Positions 34,269-46,350 of a stretch of DNA of 64,000 nucleotides are shown here, piece by piece. Numbering within the stretch: the first letter of the stretch is position 1; every line of letters starts with the position of its first letter. The stretch comes from Mytilus californianus (lineage: Eukaryota; Mollusca; Bivalvia; Mytilida; Mytilidae): the NCBI RefSeq assembly GCF_021869535.1, contig NW_026262593.1, positions 56,099,318-56,163,317 on the forward strand. Direction: 5' to 3'. The notes under the pieces are model-generated. The model did not search any database. It had not been told where the DNA came from and saw only the letters and a list, made by a program, of their open reading frames with translations. The translations under genes were made by a program, and so were the position numbers.

Positions 34269-37200
34269 TTATGAATTATACACATATTTCATTTCTAAGT
34301 ATTTCTCGTTTCCACTTCTGGTTGTTGCTTCTGAGCGTCTTCCAGATGTATCGTTTGTGTTGATTACACAGCCTCCGCATAAAATGCCAATGGCTAGTAT
34401 CCCATTAGAAAAGTACAGTATTGTTGCAGCACAAACCATCCAGAAAGAAATGAAAAAATATCTGTTGATGTTGATGTCTAGTACTTTTAAAATGTTCAAT
34501 TCCAATATCATATCCATTTTCAGCTCATCGAAGGTTTGTATTGCAACGCCAAACGTTACCAAGCATACCAATAAAGCAGAACCTATTAATATAAATACAT
34601 GTGAACTAGTATATATATTTGTTTAGGTGCCAGCTGAAGGACGCCTCCGGGTGCGGGAATTTCTCGCTGCATTGAAGACCTGTTGGTGACCTTCTGCTGT
34701 TGTCTGTTCTATGGTCGGGTTGTTGTCTCTTTGACACATTCCCCATTTCCATTCTCAATTTTATGTACTTTTTTTATATCTTAAACAAAAAAGTACAATA
34801 TATATATACTCGAATACAGCTATACTGGATTGTAGAAAAAGGATTTGTTCGTTTGAATCCTTCATCACACATGATCGCTGTCTGCTATATAATAAATTAA
34901 TATTATGGGACTGTTCTCAAAACAAAACTTTGACAAAACATGCATTATGGTATACTTTAAAATTATGGTTAGTTTAAACAATATTTAATTTTTCAAAAGT
35001 GCTCTAATTACAATTATACAATAGAAATACAGGGATTCGGACACAAGAAGAACTTAATATATAAATCCGTCCCCCTTAATTGTGGTTGACGGCCAGTAAA
35101 CATGCCTGCAATAGTTATTATATATCTATTTGAATTAAGCATGCGTGTGAAAATGATGATAAGGTCATACAAATATTTTGTCTATAGTGTGACATGTGCG
35201 TATAATTTATATTAAGACTAACCAATGATGAAATTCTCCACAATTGACACAACATGGTAGATACGGACATGGTTAATCTTCCTTATCCAGATGAAATGCA
35301 GTTTCCAAATAGAAAACGACAGTGCACAAACGACGGCCACAGTTGCAAAGGATCTTGAAACTGTCCACAAATCTAAAAAGGTTTAAAAAAGTATTTAAGA
35401 TGATTCTGCGTAAACGGAATTATGCTAATTTCAATAATTCTACCTTGAAACGTTGAAAATGATCTTGAAAACAATCACAAATATAAAAAGGTTTAAAAGA
35501 GTTAAATTGCTTCCGTGTAAACGGGATTATCCTAATTTAAAAAGCTCTACATTTAAACATTCACAAATTAATTGAGGGATATGCTGATAATAGATTGAAT
35601 GGAATTTCAAGTTCAGTTCGACCGTGCAGAGAAGTTAAAATTGAATGAAATACATCGATTTCATTTTACTTCTTTGTTTTATAGCTTTTTATAGTTTGAT
35701 TCTAACGTTATGGATACCCATATCTAGCAGACGGATGACCAGCCTAGTCATTGTCTGCCCAAATGTTTCACTTATTTCCCTACAACTATATATATAGAAA
35801 TACATAAGGAGATAAGGTATGATTGCCAATGAGACAACTATCCACCAAAGTTCAAATAAAGGGGATGTAAGCAATTATAGGTAACCGTACGGCCTTCAAC
35901 AGTGAGATAAACCAAAGGGCCCCGACATGAAAAATATGAAACAATTCAATTGAGAAAACTAACAGCCTAATTTACAATTAGAGAAAAACAAATATGACAG
36001 ACATTAAGAAACAATAACCACTGAACTACAGGCTCCTGACTTGGGACAGGCACATAAAGAATATGGCCGTGTCAAACATGTTTGTGAGCATTCAACCCTC
36101 CCCTAACCTGAGACACAAGGTACAGATCTGAGAGTACTCGTAGTTACTGACAGCTAGTTCAAAGCCAATAACAACTAATAAAAAAATATCATGTATCTAA
36201 GACTAAAATATCAATCAGAACACATCCAACATCCAATGGATTCAGTGTAAAGACGTCTTTAACAGTCAGAAAAAAAAGAAGACCTTATGCAATGCCAAAA
36301 CAAAGGTATCGACAGATTGTAGTACCGTTTAAGTGCATATGTGTATAACAAAACTATTTAGTATGATTTTAATTTACTGATAACAAAATCAATATTCATA
36401 CCAATAAAAACAATATTCAAAGATTTAATTACAGTGTTGAATTGGTAACCTGTTATTTTGATTGTTGATTGTATTTGTTTATTCGCATACGCTGGATGCT
36501 TTTGTGCGCGGCTTCTGAAATAAATAAAACTTAAAACTTGAAAATGTAAAAAGTATGCATTATTACATTCCCTTATTCCAAAGGAACAGTAAATTGTTAT
36601 TGCTTATGACACTTACCACATACCTTTCTGTAATATAAACATTCATATTTTCTAATCCTGTTAAATAAGTAAGAAATGGTATGATTGCCAATGAGACAAC
36701 TTTTCGCCAGTGATGAAATGACATAGTTTGCAACTATAGCTTTGTAAAACTTAGTTTATTATTGAAAGTAACAACACTTTATTAATTCCCTCATCTTAAT
36801 TTGGACTTCAACATCTCTCTGAAAAGGACCAATATATCTATTACACGGCATCAATTGTCTCTTTGTATGGCACTTCTTCGAGTGTGTGACGTTGTAAGAT
36901 CGACCCAAGCCAGTTTAAACCCTAAAGTACTGAACTAAAAATGTGGATTACTCAGATGTTTTTTCGCTTATCTCGAAGCATTCAGGAGCAAAAGCAAAGA
37001 CTGTACAGTTCAGATTTCGTATAATGTGTCTTTGTTGGCATACTTTTATCTTATTTACCATCGTTGTAAAAATATTTATCAAATCTAAAGTTTTGTTAAC
37101 TATATTCAAACATACTTCTTATCTAGTTTATTCATTATTCCCAATTCAAAAATGTTGATAATGTAAAAAAAAAAAAAAAAAAATGAGAAAGCACATATCG

Positions 37201-37938
37201 CGGCCGACCTCTGACAAAAAATTAATATCATTTAATTAAGGAATGACTGTAATATTTTTTCTGTCTATGAAGAAATAGCATCAAAAATGTGGTGCACACT
37301 GAATAACCCGCGTAGCGGGTTATTTTAAAGTGTGCACCACATTTTTTATGTTATTTCGAAAAGACAGAAAACATATTACAATCATTTCTAATAATTTAAT
37401 TCTAAATTCCATTTTAAACCGTAGTAAACCATGAAAAAACGTTGATGACGTCACGGTCACATGACAAAATTATGTCTATGAGCTGATAAACAAAACAACG
37501 TCAGCCAATCAGAAGACGCGGTACATCCAAAATTAAATTATTGCCTGATGTATAAAAAAAAATCAAAAATAATTGATACAATATACAAAAGTATATCTAT
37601 TAATATATTAACATACTTATAATTCTGTTGGTCTTGTTTATTATCTTATCTAGTATTTCATTTCTATTTGTTTTGCTGATAGACTTGGTATATGAAAAAT
37701 ATTTAGCAAACAATGATAGATCATAACATCCATAATGTTTAAAGCACCACTGCCAAAGACCAATATACTCCTTCTCGACCATTTCAAAAATTTCAATGTT
37801 AAAGTCAGTTTCCACTGATATCAAAATCCAAAGTGGCGTTGAAAATCCAAGGACAAGCACAAAAAGTGCAACCATGGTCAAAACAAAGATAACTTTGTTC
37901 GCTCTGGTTAAATTCGTCCATTTTGTTGAGCATGGCAT
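34269..37938 (-). CDS. Claudin-like four-transmembrane protein, block B (3 exons)
   Basis: Exons: 37617-37938, 35223-35372 and 34269-34582, about 261 residues. The introns are both phase 1, with donors GTATGT and GTTAGT and acceptors TTTTTAG and TTAATAG. Exon 1 encodes TM1 (KVIFVLTMVALFVLVLGF) and a loop with TPLW and EYIGLWQWCFKHYGC, the W-GLW-C-C pattern of the claudin/PMP22/EMP superfamily. Exon 2 encodes TM2 (SRSFATVAVVCALSFSIWK). Exon 3 encodes TM3 and TM4 (FFISFWMVCAATILYF) and a polar tail with SGRRSEATTRSGNEK. I chose the inner ATG at 37938 because it is the one conserved in block C; an upstream ATG at 37962 is in frame. Family members are junctional or other plasma-membrane proteins; the role here is inferred only. 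Exons and splice sites look intact. Confidence 0.7.
34619..34772 (+). repeat. Dispersed mussel repeat inserted in intron 2 of the block B gene
   Basis: TTAGGTGCCAGCTGAAGGAC, GCCTCCGGGTGCGGG, GTGACCTTCTGCTGTTGTC and TTTGACACATTCCCCATTTC: a short repeat I recognise as common in mussels. The corresponding intron position in block C lacks it. The frame at 34700-34900 overlaps it and is not a gene. Confidence 0.7.
35794..36530 (-). mobile_element. 5'-truncated PLE inserted in intron 1 of the block B gene
   Basis: Block C intron 1 runs from TTTCCTTCCAACTGTATATA straight to a TTTTCATAATTAAAAA and AACTTGAAAAT stretch. Block B has ~740 bp extra at this point. The insert starts with the common repeat (GGTATGATTGCCAATGAGAC at ~35816) and ends with a minus-strand remnant of the PLE carboxy-terminal region (near 36360-36455, homologous to 8930-9040). 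Same architecture as 7899-9118 but an independent insertion. Confidence 0.65.
36670..36745 (+). repeat. Old PLE 3'-end fragment shared with block C
   Basis: GGTATGATTGCCAATGAGAC followed by CTTTTCGCCAGTGATGAAAT. The matching copy in block C is at 49405-49480. Because both introns carry it at the same place, it predates the duplication of the claudin-like blocks. Confidence 0.65.
37231..37401. repeat. Large palindrome in intron 1 of the block B gene
   Basis: Imperfect inverted repeat of ~80-nt arms centred on CCCGCGTAGCGGG. Inner arms AATGTGGTGCACACT and AGTGTGCACCACATT pair perfectly. Outer parts (TTTTTCTGTCTATG with GAAAAGACAGAAAA, GACTGTAATATT with CATATTACAATCA) pair with mismatches. No coding potential. 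Confidence 0.85.
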
Positions 37939-38006
37939 ATTTATTTTCCCTTTTTTTAACATGCAAAGTACATTAATTGTCTATAAAAATTACAAAAAAA
38001 TACAAG

Positions 38007-38015
38007 TTTTATATA
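38007..38015 (-). promoter_or_regulatory. Possible TATA box of the block B claudin-like gene
   Basis: TATATAAAA on the minus strand, about 70 bp upstream of the chosen ATG. Block C has TATAAA at the matching place, while the pseudogene copies have a weaker TATATACC. Position and conservation fit a core promoter; no initiator was identified. Confidence 0.4.
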
Positions 38016-38624
38016 TCAGGCGTTGAGTAGGGAAAAGTCTCATATTTCCGATGAGTTTCCTCTATTAGCTTTGAATTATAAGTACCCAGTGCCATTGTTT
38101 AACTGTGGTTTTTTTTTAATATTACTGGGAAATGAATTTTTATAAGAGATGCTGTTATCCAATAAAACTTCAATATTTTGTAGGGTATTTTTGTTTGTGT
38201 GTTTCGGTTGTTTTTTCATTTTTTTATATTTCATTCATCATTTTTGTTTGGGCTTTGTAGCTAGGGAGCGGGGGTTACTGTTCTTTTATATTATTAGATC
38301 GCCATCGTGCAAGATTTATGCTATTCACTGGGACATATATAAAAGAAATGTTTATTTCAAGAACTCGTGTTTAGATAGATGTCGAAGCTGAACAAATCTT
38401 CTTCAGAAGTTAAAAGAAGATAAGAAATCATATTAACCTGTAAATAGGTAGTTAGAACTGTCTGACAATCTAGAGATGAATCAAACGTGAAATGAAAACT
38501 GTAGAAGACAAATGACAGTATTTACCCCTGGAATTATTTCATTCAATAGGAGGGTCTGGATCGTATCTTTCTGTATTCTATGTTTCATTTTACTGTGCTC
38601 TTCATCTCTTTGCCCATTATTCTC

Positions 38625-39235
38625 TATTCACTATATTAAAGCACTGCATTATTTTCCATTATTTATATTTAAGCACTCTATTATTCTCTATTCACTATAT
38701 GTAAGCACTCCATTATTCTCTATTATTTATGTTTATACACTCCATTATTTTCCAGTCTTTATATTTAAGCACTCCATTATTTTCTATTCACTATATTTAA
38801 GCACTCCATTATTTTCTATTCTTTATTTTTAAGCACTTTATTATTCTCTATTTACTATATTTAAGCACTCCATTATTCTCTATTTACTATATGTAAGCAC
38901 TCCATTATTCTCTATTTACTATATTTAAGCACTCCATTATTCTCTATTTACTATATGTAAGCACTCCATTATTCTCTATTTACTATATTTAAGCACTCCA
39001 TTATTCTCTATTTACTATATTTAAGCACTCTATTATTCTCTATTTACTATATTTAAGCACTCCATTATTCTCTATTTACTATATTTAAGCACTTCATTAT
39101 TCTCTATTCTTTATGTTTAAGCACTCCATTATTTTCTATTCTTTATTTTTAAGCACTCCATTATTCTCTATTTACTATATTTAAGCACTCCATTATTCTT
39201 TATTTTTATATTCAAGCACTCCATTATTCTCTATT
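38625..39235 (+). repeat. 32-bp minisatellite, ~19 units
   Basis: Tandem units of AAGCACTCCATTATTCTC + TATTTACTATATTT, very regular between 38830 and 39110. The array lies in the 5' flank of the block B gene, about 0.7 kb from its start. Short versions occur at 24505-24615 and in the equivalent 5' flank of block C (53705-53860). The ORF at 38512-38832 is repeat-derived. Confidence 0.9.
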
Positions 39236-40199
39236 CTATTGTTTTTTGTTGCATTTTTCTCTGTTGTTCATTTTTTTTTAAATTTATTTTCTCTTCTGGA
39301 AACTCAATTAATTAATGACTGTTAGACAAACTCTTATTAAAAAAAAGTGACAATTATATTCCTCAGATTTTCCTCGAGTAATAAAACAATGCAAATACCA
39401 GCATGTAAGCCTAGAATTATAACTCACTTTTTATGATTGATTGATTATTGGTTGCTTAACGTCCACTTGAGAACAAACCTTTTTTGTATATTAAAAATTA
39501 CATATGTTTTTCTTTTTGAACAAAAGTGTCAATAGAACACCAGACGGCGTATCAAACCTTTAATTCTGAATTATTACTCCAATGAATAATTAAGCGACTG
39601 GATTATGGAGGGTCTGGATAGGGTTTACAGGATTTAGAATAATGGGCAAAAGTATGAAATAAGGGACAAAATAAAACATGAAATAAAGAATAGCGAAAAA
39701 GGCAGCACATATAAAAAATGGACAATAATGGGTTGCTAAAATATAAAGGTGTAATACCACCAAATCATAATACTTCACATCTGTTTTTACACAAAAAAGG
39801 GTCGAAAAAAATATTTTCATGATCTGACAGTTGTAGGAAGTTAACCCTGCATTTCATTGCAGAAAACAAATTCTGAGTCATAAACAAAGATCTTGGGTGT
39901 TTCAAAGAACCATTATTTTTTTAACTTGGTGTTTCCATAAAATATTTTGGAAACTTAAGGTAACATGGTTACTAAAGCTTGTAAACAGGTAAAAAAAGGG
40001 GTGATTTGATTTGATTGGTTAATTTCCAGTGATGATTATTATCATATATGCAATGAAATGTCATGTGAAATTTTGTTTATAGTACTGGACAGGTTAAAAC
40101 TTTACTGATTCCAAGTATTTCTTTATTTGAAACAAATTAAGATAAATTCTGTACAATTTTTTGAAAAGTGCCAATTTAACAAAGACTAATCGGGGAAAA
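39236..40199. other. Outer 5' flank of block B, no gene
   Basis: At 39430-39560 the block-shared stretch TTGGTTGCTTAACGTCCACT resembles a SINE 3' tail in reverse orientation and matches 54300-54425 in block C. Beyond about 39600 the homology ends. The ORF at 39590-39820 has no recognisable domain. Confidence 0.5.
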
Positions 40200-40620
40200 C
40201 AATAGAGAATAGAGAAAAATGGCCTTATTAATCAGATAATACAGAAATCAAGCACCAATCATTCAGTCCTTCATTAATTGTGCGAGGCTACGTGGAAATA
40301 AAAAGCAACACATAAACTTTCTCCTTGGGGAATCTGTTTTGGCTTTGTTAAATTCTAGGTTCTAAAATGCTTGATTTGGGACTTCATATTCATAAAATGG
40401 GGCACAAAATAAGCGCTTCTGTATGAGGCAGTCCAGATTTTGTAATTACTAGACTATCACAATCAAGGGAGAACTTTTTTTTTCTCATTTACCGATATAC
40501 AGTGAACACACGTGCTATTTATACGTGAAGTACAGATTAATACTAACCTCAAACATCACATTGCAAGTGACAGATAAAATGTGTATGTTCGACAACAAAG
40601 GAGTATGTTCGGTAAGGGCC
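40200..40620 (-). repeat. Exon-like repeated segment, copy 2 of 3
   Basis: Shares CTTTCTCCTTGGGGAATCTG, TTTTGGCTTTGTTAAATTCT, TAGACTATCACAATCAAGG and ACGTGAAGTACAGATTAATA with 63590-64000, and more weakly with 32030-32310. All minus-strand frames here are broken by stops. Confidence 0.7.
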
Positions 40621-40814
40621 ATATTTGGCCCCGATAATTAAGTTCAATATTTCTGGATACAAAAATGTTTACTTGACGAAAAGACGTGTGATAAAGTTAA
40701 ACAGAACTGTTTTTGTAATAGTTTTATTTTTAAAGCGTTGATTTTTACATCGAAAAAAGAGATTTTGGCGAACATTGACAATATCGTCCGGATATCAACC
40801 AAACGCAGGCCTAG

Positions 40815-40926
40815 GAAACATAGAGCGCAGGCGTCGACAAATGAAATATTCAAGTCAGACATGTTAAATGTCATAACAAACATTATTGTAAAAGATCTTT
40901 TTGTCGACGCATGCGCTCTATGTTTT
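40815..40926. repeat. Inverted repeat, 27-nt arms (1 mismatch)
   Basis: GAAACATAGAGCGCAGGCGT + CGACAAA (40815-40841) is the reverse complement, with one mismatch, of 40900-40926. The arms are distinctly GC-richer than the surroundings; the spacer is about 58 bp. The two ORFs crossing it share a reversed peptide because of the symmetry. Confidence 0.85.
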
Positions 40927-41339
40927 CTGTCAAAAAAATCAATGGAAATTTACCTGTTTTCATTCATTGTTCGTGGAAAATCAAGATTAGTTATATTTGT
41001 GACGTCATGAATAGAACGCAAGTACGTAAAATTTTGACAAAAACACATATTTCCTATCTATTGTATTAGCTATGATTCATTGTGATGTTGGTCAATAAAA
41101 GCTTATTTTAAATTTTGAATGGAAATAGGGGCCATTGCAGTTTCTTATCGAACTTCTCCTTTGATCACGAAACTGCTCCACACAAAAAGAGTCTAATAGA
41201 ATGAAGTAAATATACCTGCCACCACAGGAAACGATAAGCTCTGTACACATGCATACACTTTCTATCATATCTATACGCGATTTTTTTTTTTTCATGGAAT
41301 ATATTTAGCATTAGCTTAATCTTGGCATTGAACAGGCCT

Positions 41340-42010
41340 TCAGCAACTGAGAGTGTTCTCAAAATGTTTGAGGATTTTTTTGTAAGAGGGGAGGGCTCAT
41401 ATTTAACAAAATACACCGAATTATATCCCAAAACAATAAATGTGTAGCGTATGGTATCAATTCAATGAAGGAAATCATTGTGGATAATTTCCTGACGATC
41501 CATTTGTCAATTCCATTTATTAGTGAGAAACGTTTCAGGCCAATTTGCGAATAGTAAACAACATTTGATATAGGTTTTGTGGGTAATGTGCTGACAGTGT
41601 TTCTGTTTGGGATTTACAGAATAGAGAAAGACGGAAAGAACATCATCAATATACCTTTACAAGAAATAAAATTATCTAGCTTATTTGATCTTCTTGTTTT
41701 AACACGTATCTAAAGGAATTCCAACTCATTTAAATTAAAATAAGAAAAGGTCGATCAGGAGAGGTGCACTGCTGGTTCCCATATGAATGTTGACAAACCT
41801 GCTGGAAGATTTTTCCTCCAAATTCATCAAATATCTTTAATCTCGATGAAAAATTCCAGCATATAGTTCTCTTGTTTTTTTATACAATATTTTTTTATTG
41901 GGGTGGGGTGGGGTGGGGGAGGGTCCTTATATTTAACAAAATACACCGACTTATATCCGAAAACAATAAATGTGCAGCGTATGGTATTTGTTTAATGAAG
42001 GAAAGCATTG
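41340..42010 (-). pseudogene. Scrambled PLE reverse transcriptase fragment
   Basis: Reading the minus strand from 42010: a piece resembling RT motif TFIVLGYNSVYF (about 41995-41930), then IFDEFGGKIFQQ and a broken HMGTSSAP-like stretch (41870-41750), then TATATTGATGATGTTCTTTC, which encodes YIDDVLS (near 41670), then a second copy of TFIVLGYNSVYFVKYEPSP (about 41450-41380). The doubled motif means the segment was rearranged or is made of two overlapping insertions. Several stops and frame changes. The ORF at 41165-41431 is only partly PLE-derived. Confidence 0.6.
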
Positions 42011-42039
42011 TGGATTATTTCTTTTTTTTTTCAGTATTT

Positions 42040-42800
42040 ATACGGCTCGGGCTTTCTAACAGTTCTAGAATTATGTTGAATAATGATAAAGACAATACTT
42101 TATTGTTTCACTTTTTATAAAAACCACGAAGGAAAATATAAACTCACAAAATATATAAAACCAGAGCCACTATCTAACGACTCATGGGAAACTATGTATA
42201 CATATTTACATTAAAAAAAGAATTCATTAAGGTCTACATTTTGGTTTTTTTTTTTTTTTTTTCTATGTACATATTTATTTTTATCCAGCAATTTAACCTT
42301 TACGTTTTGTTTTGTTTCGAACTGTTGTAGATTTTCATACAAATCGACGTGGCTTAAACGCTAATTCTGAAGATGACTCATAATAAACTAGGATAAAACA
42401 TGAATGTTTACATCACTGTCAGCTAAACATTTAAGCAGTAGAGCAAACGAGACTATCTTTAAACTATACAAATAAAGCAAACATTTATTTGAAGCAAACC
42501 AATTGGCAGATTGCATAATAAAAATACAGAAAATAGTCATGCTTGACTCTTTACAACACATTGCACTTCCACTCTAATATAAACATATTTCATGATAACT
42601 GTATGCCGACAGGTCAACAGTAAGTAAAAATACACAAGTACGACTTTCGTTCTTCTAAAGTATATAAAAATGTAAATGAGATCAAAGAGGAACCATCGAT
42701 AAAATAGTGGGGAAAGGGATCAAAGAGGAAACTTGTTAAAAGGAGAAAACGAACAGGAGATAAAACAAATTGACTTATCTAAGAACTCTCCAAGAAGTAC
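42040..42800. other. 3' flank of claudin-like block C (outer part)
   Basis: Landmarks shared with blocks A and B (TTTCACTTTTTATAAAAACC, AAACCAGAGCCACT, GATGACTCATAATAAACTAG, TTGACTTATCTAAGAACTCT). It breaks at 42805, where the 4.65 kb insertion begins, and resumes at 47457. Confidence 0.7.
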
Positions 42801-42805
42801 ATATA

Positions 42806-43254
42806 GGTTGCATTTCTGTTAATATATACAATGCAATCTTCCATTTGAACTTCTTTTACGGCTAAACCTGTACCACTTTTACTATTAAGTTTCACCAAAA
42901 AATATATCCTAGAATGGAAAGCTCATATGCACTACTATTTTTTTCAAAGGTCAAAATATAGGGCTGTCCGGCATATTTTCGACATTTATATGCCCCGAAT
43001 TTCTAAGAGTTGAAACTAAAACTAAAATTCTGCACTACCCCTCCCTTCACTTAAGGTCATCCTCAAAATTCAAGGCGGCCGCTATTTATGTTTTTTTTTA
43101 AACTGGTAACATTCCCAAGTTATGTCTCTATGAGATGAAACATAGAGATCATATCTGGGAACTAGGACGTAAACAAAATAAAAATTTATGAATATTATAT
43201 TTCTCCTCAAGAGAGGCGTGGTTTGTGAAACAGCTGTATTTACAAAGTGCAACC
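42806..43254. mobile_element. MITE-like element, copy A (449 bp)
   Basis: Starts GGTTGCATTTCTGTTAAT and ends ACAAAGTGCAACC, giving a short terminal inverted repeat (GGTTGCA/TGCAACC), with TATA on both outer sides as a possible target duplication. A subterminal palindrome-like AAACAGCTGTATTT lies near the right end. No transposase frame. Copy B at 47201 is the same element with an internal deletion. Confidence 0.7.
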
Positions 43255-43627
43255 TATACTAACATTTATTCAAATAGAAAACTCTTGAAAAACACTTTTT
43301 CCAACAACAATAGTTATTTATCAGAATTTTAACCTAAAAGAAATCACTGCATTTGCTTTAACTTTTCTTTTACAGTACATTTTATACCCCACCCCTGTTT
43401 CAATTTTTTAAAGAATTTGTAAACAAGACTTAAATTAATGTCAGCTTACCCTATGAGCATGTTTTCTGACATGAAATGCCTAGAACCTGTATGAAACTAT
43501 TCTAATAACAAATTGAAAGCATTTCAGAATACTATAAATGTAAAGTTTAGTAGTTAATCATTACAACATTCAAGATTATATAAAATATCCATTCATGCCT
43601 CTGTCTCCTGTCCACTTACTGTATGCC

Positions 43628-46350
43628 TATAGATATAAGAAGATGTGCTATGAGTGCCAATGAGACAACTCTCCATCCAAGTCACAATCTGTAAAAGTAA
43701 ACCATTACAAAAATGTATAAGTCAAAGTAAGGCCTTCAACACAGAGCCTTGGCTCACACCGAGCAGCAAGCTATAAAGGGCCCCAAAAATGACTAGTGTA
43801 AAACCATTCAAACAGGAAAACCAACGATCTAATCTATATAAAAAACGAGAAACGAGACACACTTATGAACCACATCAACAACCGACAACCACTGAACATC
43901 AGGTTCCTGACTTAGGACAGGTGCAAACAAATGCAGCGGGTTTAAACGTTTTAATAGGCGCCAACCTTTACTCTACCGGAAACAATAGTGTAACATCACA
44001 ACATAGAAAGACACACTATAAAATATCAATTGAAATGGCTGAATTAATCAAAAGACATATTAACAAAAACAAGTGAACATACACTGAATGAATACATTTG
44101 ATCTATGAAACAATGTAAATACAAAATTAATGAAACAAGAGGGTTAGATGTAAAACATTATCAAAAAGAAAACCATAACCTTGGACAAAATGCCGCCAAA
44201 TAAAATAACGTACACAGGTAAATAAAAATAATTTTGTTGTAAGGTATACATGAAGTACAGAAATAATTTTTACAAAATAAATAATTTTGTTGTTCCTAGT
44301 ACGAGAAAGTGAAAATTTATCGTCATACTAAACACTTATCAAAGGTGGTATAACACTGAATAAGTAAACATTTAATAACAAAAATACATTACAAATTGTA
44401 TCAACAGGTCAAATTAACACGAAAGTACGATTTGAGAGTAATCGGAGTTACTGAAAGCTAGTTAAAAGCCAAAAACAATTAATAATAAAAAATCATGCAT
44501 CAGAGACTAAAATCAACTAAAACACATCCTAGGGATTTAGTGTTTTAATGTCATGGACAGTCAAAGAAGACATGACTTGTGCAATGCCAAAATAAAAGTA
44601 TCGACAGGCAGTAAGATAGTTAGGAGTTAACCTGTTAATAGACATGTATAATGTTATTTATAGATAGCGTAATCTCTATATTGAAAATGAACGTGGATGT
44701 GTATTTATACATCCAAAAAAAAAACGTTTGAAAGAATAAAAATTTAGATATGTTTTAATCTGCTGATGACAATGTCGATATTTGTGCCAATGTAAACTAT
44801 ATTCAAAGATTTAATTACAACATTGGTAAGATAACCCTTACTAGTAAGTTTGTTTAAAGGTTTTCTACAGGTACAGCCAAACTTACTAATCAAATCTTTG
44901 TATCTATGAAAGAATTTAGTAAACGTTTTAAGCAATTTATGGTAACGAAATCTCTGACCTAATAATTTACCAGTGATGCATTGATTACGTTCGTTAAAAT
45001 CTTTGACATCACTACACACACGGGCATAACGAACGAGTTGGGATATATAAACACCGTATGATGTAGCCAAAGGAACATCGCCGTCTAAAAAGGGAAAATT
45101 ACCAATAGGGAATGAAAAATCGTCTCTTTTGTCGTAAATTTTAGTATGGAGTTTCCCTTTAAAAATTGAAATTTATAATAAATCTATAAAAGGACAACTA
45201 CTGCTGTTCATGTTAGATTTGTTTAAAGTAAGGTCCTTTGGGTATATTTCGATAGCATATTCAGAGAACTCTGGATTATTTAACGAAAAAATATTATCAA
45301 GATAACGGTAGGTATTGTTGAATGTATCAACCAAATGTAACAATGACCTGTCTTTACTGAGTTTGGTCATAAACTGAGATTCATAGCAATACAGGAACAA
45401 ATCTGCTATTAAAGGGGCGCAATAAGTGCTCATAGATATACCTACTACCTGTTGATACATTTTATTGCCGAAACGTACATATATGTTGTCCAGGTGAAAA
45501 TTTAAAGCTTCAATCATATCGTCACATTTCCAAAAAATGTATCTAGCATACTTTCCTTTTTCGTTAAAGAAAAGGCTTTAAACGAGTAACAGTAAATAAA
45601 TGTGCAATGAGATTTTTCAAAAGACCATTTAATTAAATATAAAAACTTTTTCTTGATAAGATTGTGTGGAAGTGTAGTGTAGAGAGTAGAAAAATCATAA
45701 CTGTCAACAAAATTAAAAGGACCGTCAAGAGCATGTATTTTATCTAAAACCTCTGATGAATTTTTAACACTCCAAATATAATTAAAACCATTATTTTCAT
45801 AAGCCTTATTACAAAAGTAAATAACAAATTCTTTGATAGTAGGAAGGGAGGTAGTTAGAAGCACTGACAGATAAGTAGTAGAACACTTACTAGATGCGGA
45901 GATGAAACGGAATTTAAATGGTTGTTTTTGTAATTTAGGTAGCCAGTACATAGTCGGGACTTTCAAATGTTCGGAAGAGGCTTTTAGCTGGGTAGTGGCA
46001 GTGATCTGCTTGTTTACAGTTTGACTCTCTGTGGAGCGTACGGACCTGAATGTAGACAAATTGATGATTTCGTTTTGGAGAACTTCCGTGTAGTATATGC
46101 GTCAAACCACCACTACATTATTGTCTGCTTTGTCTGCCGGTACGAACACAAACCGCTTTGCGAGTACTTGGAGTTTATTTTTTATTCTAGAAAAGGGTAA
46201 ATCATGGACCCTATTATTAATTTCAGAATTGTTTTCAAAATGAGATAAGAATATCAACAGTATTCATAATTTTATTCAAATAACTGTCTAGAGACTTTTT
46301 ATCAGATTTTTCACGTTTACACCAATTTTTACGACATGTATCTTTATGTA
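43628..46350 (-). mobile_element. Degraded Penelope-like element with 3' repeat
   Basis: The minus-strand frames carry VFVPADKADNNVVVV (about 46150-46100, followed by a stop), MYWLPKLQKQPFKFRFIS, YDFSTLYTTLPH, ISMSTYCAPLIADLFLYCYE and YRYLDNIF. The last is the catalytic YxDD changed to YLDN. The carboxy part (45070-44744) ends NIVYIGTNIDIVISRLKHI. Directly downstream comes the repeat with GTCCATGACATTAAAACACT and, at the outer end near 43628, TTGTCTCATTGGCACTCATA. Several frameshifts and stops; no GIY-YIG domain recognised. Related to, but distinct from, the 28-31 kb copy. Confidence 0.75.

Noticed and set aside
38512..38832. 106-codon plus-strand ORF
   Set aside because: Mostly the 32-bp minisatellite translated; peptides such as STPLFSI recur with the array.
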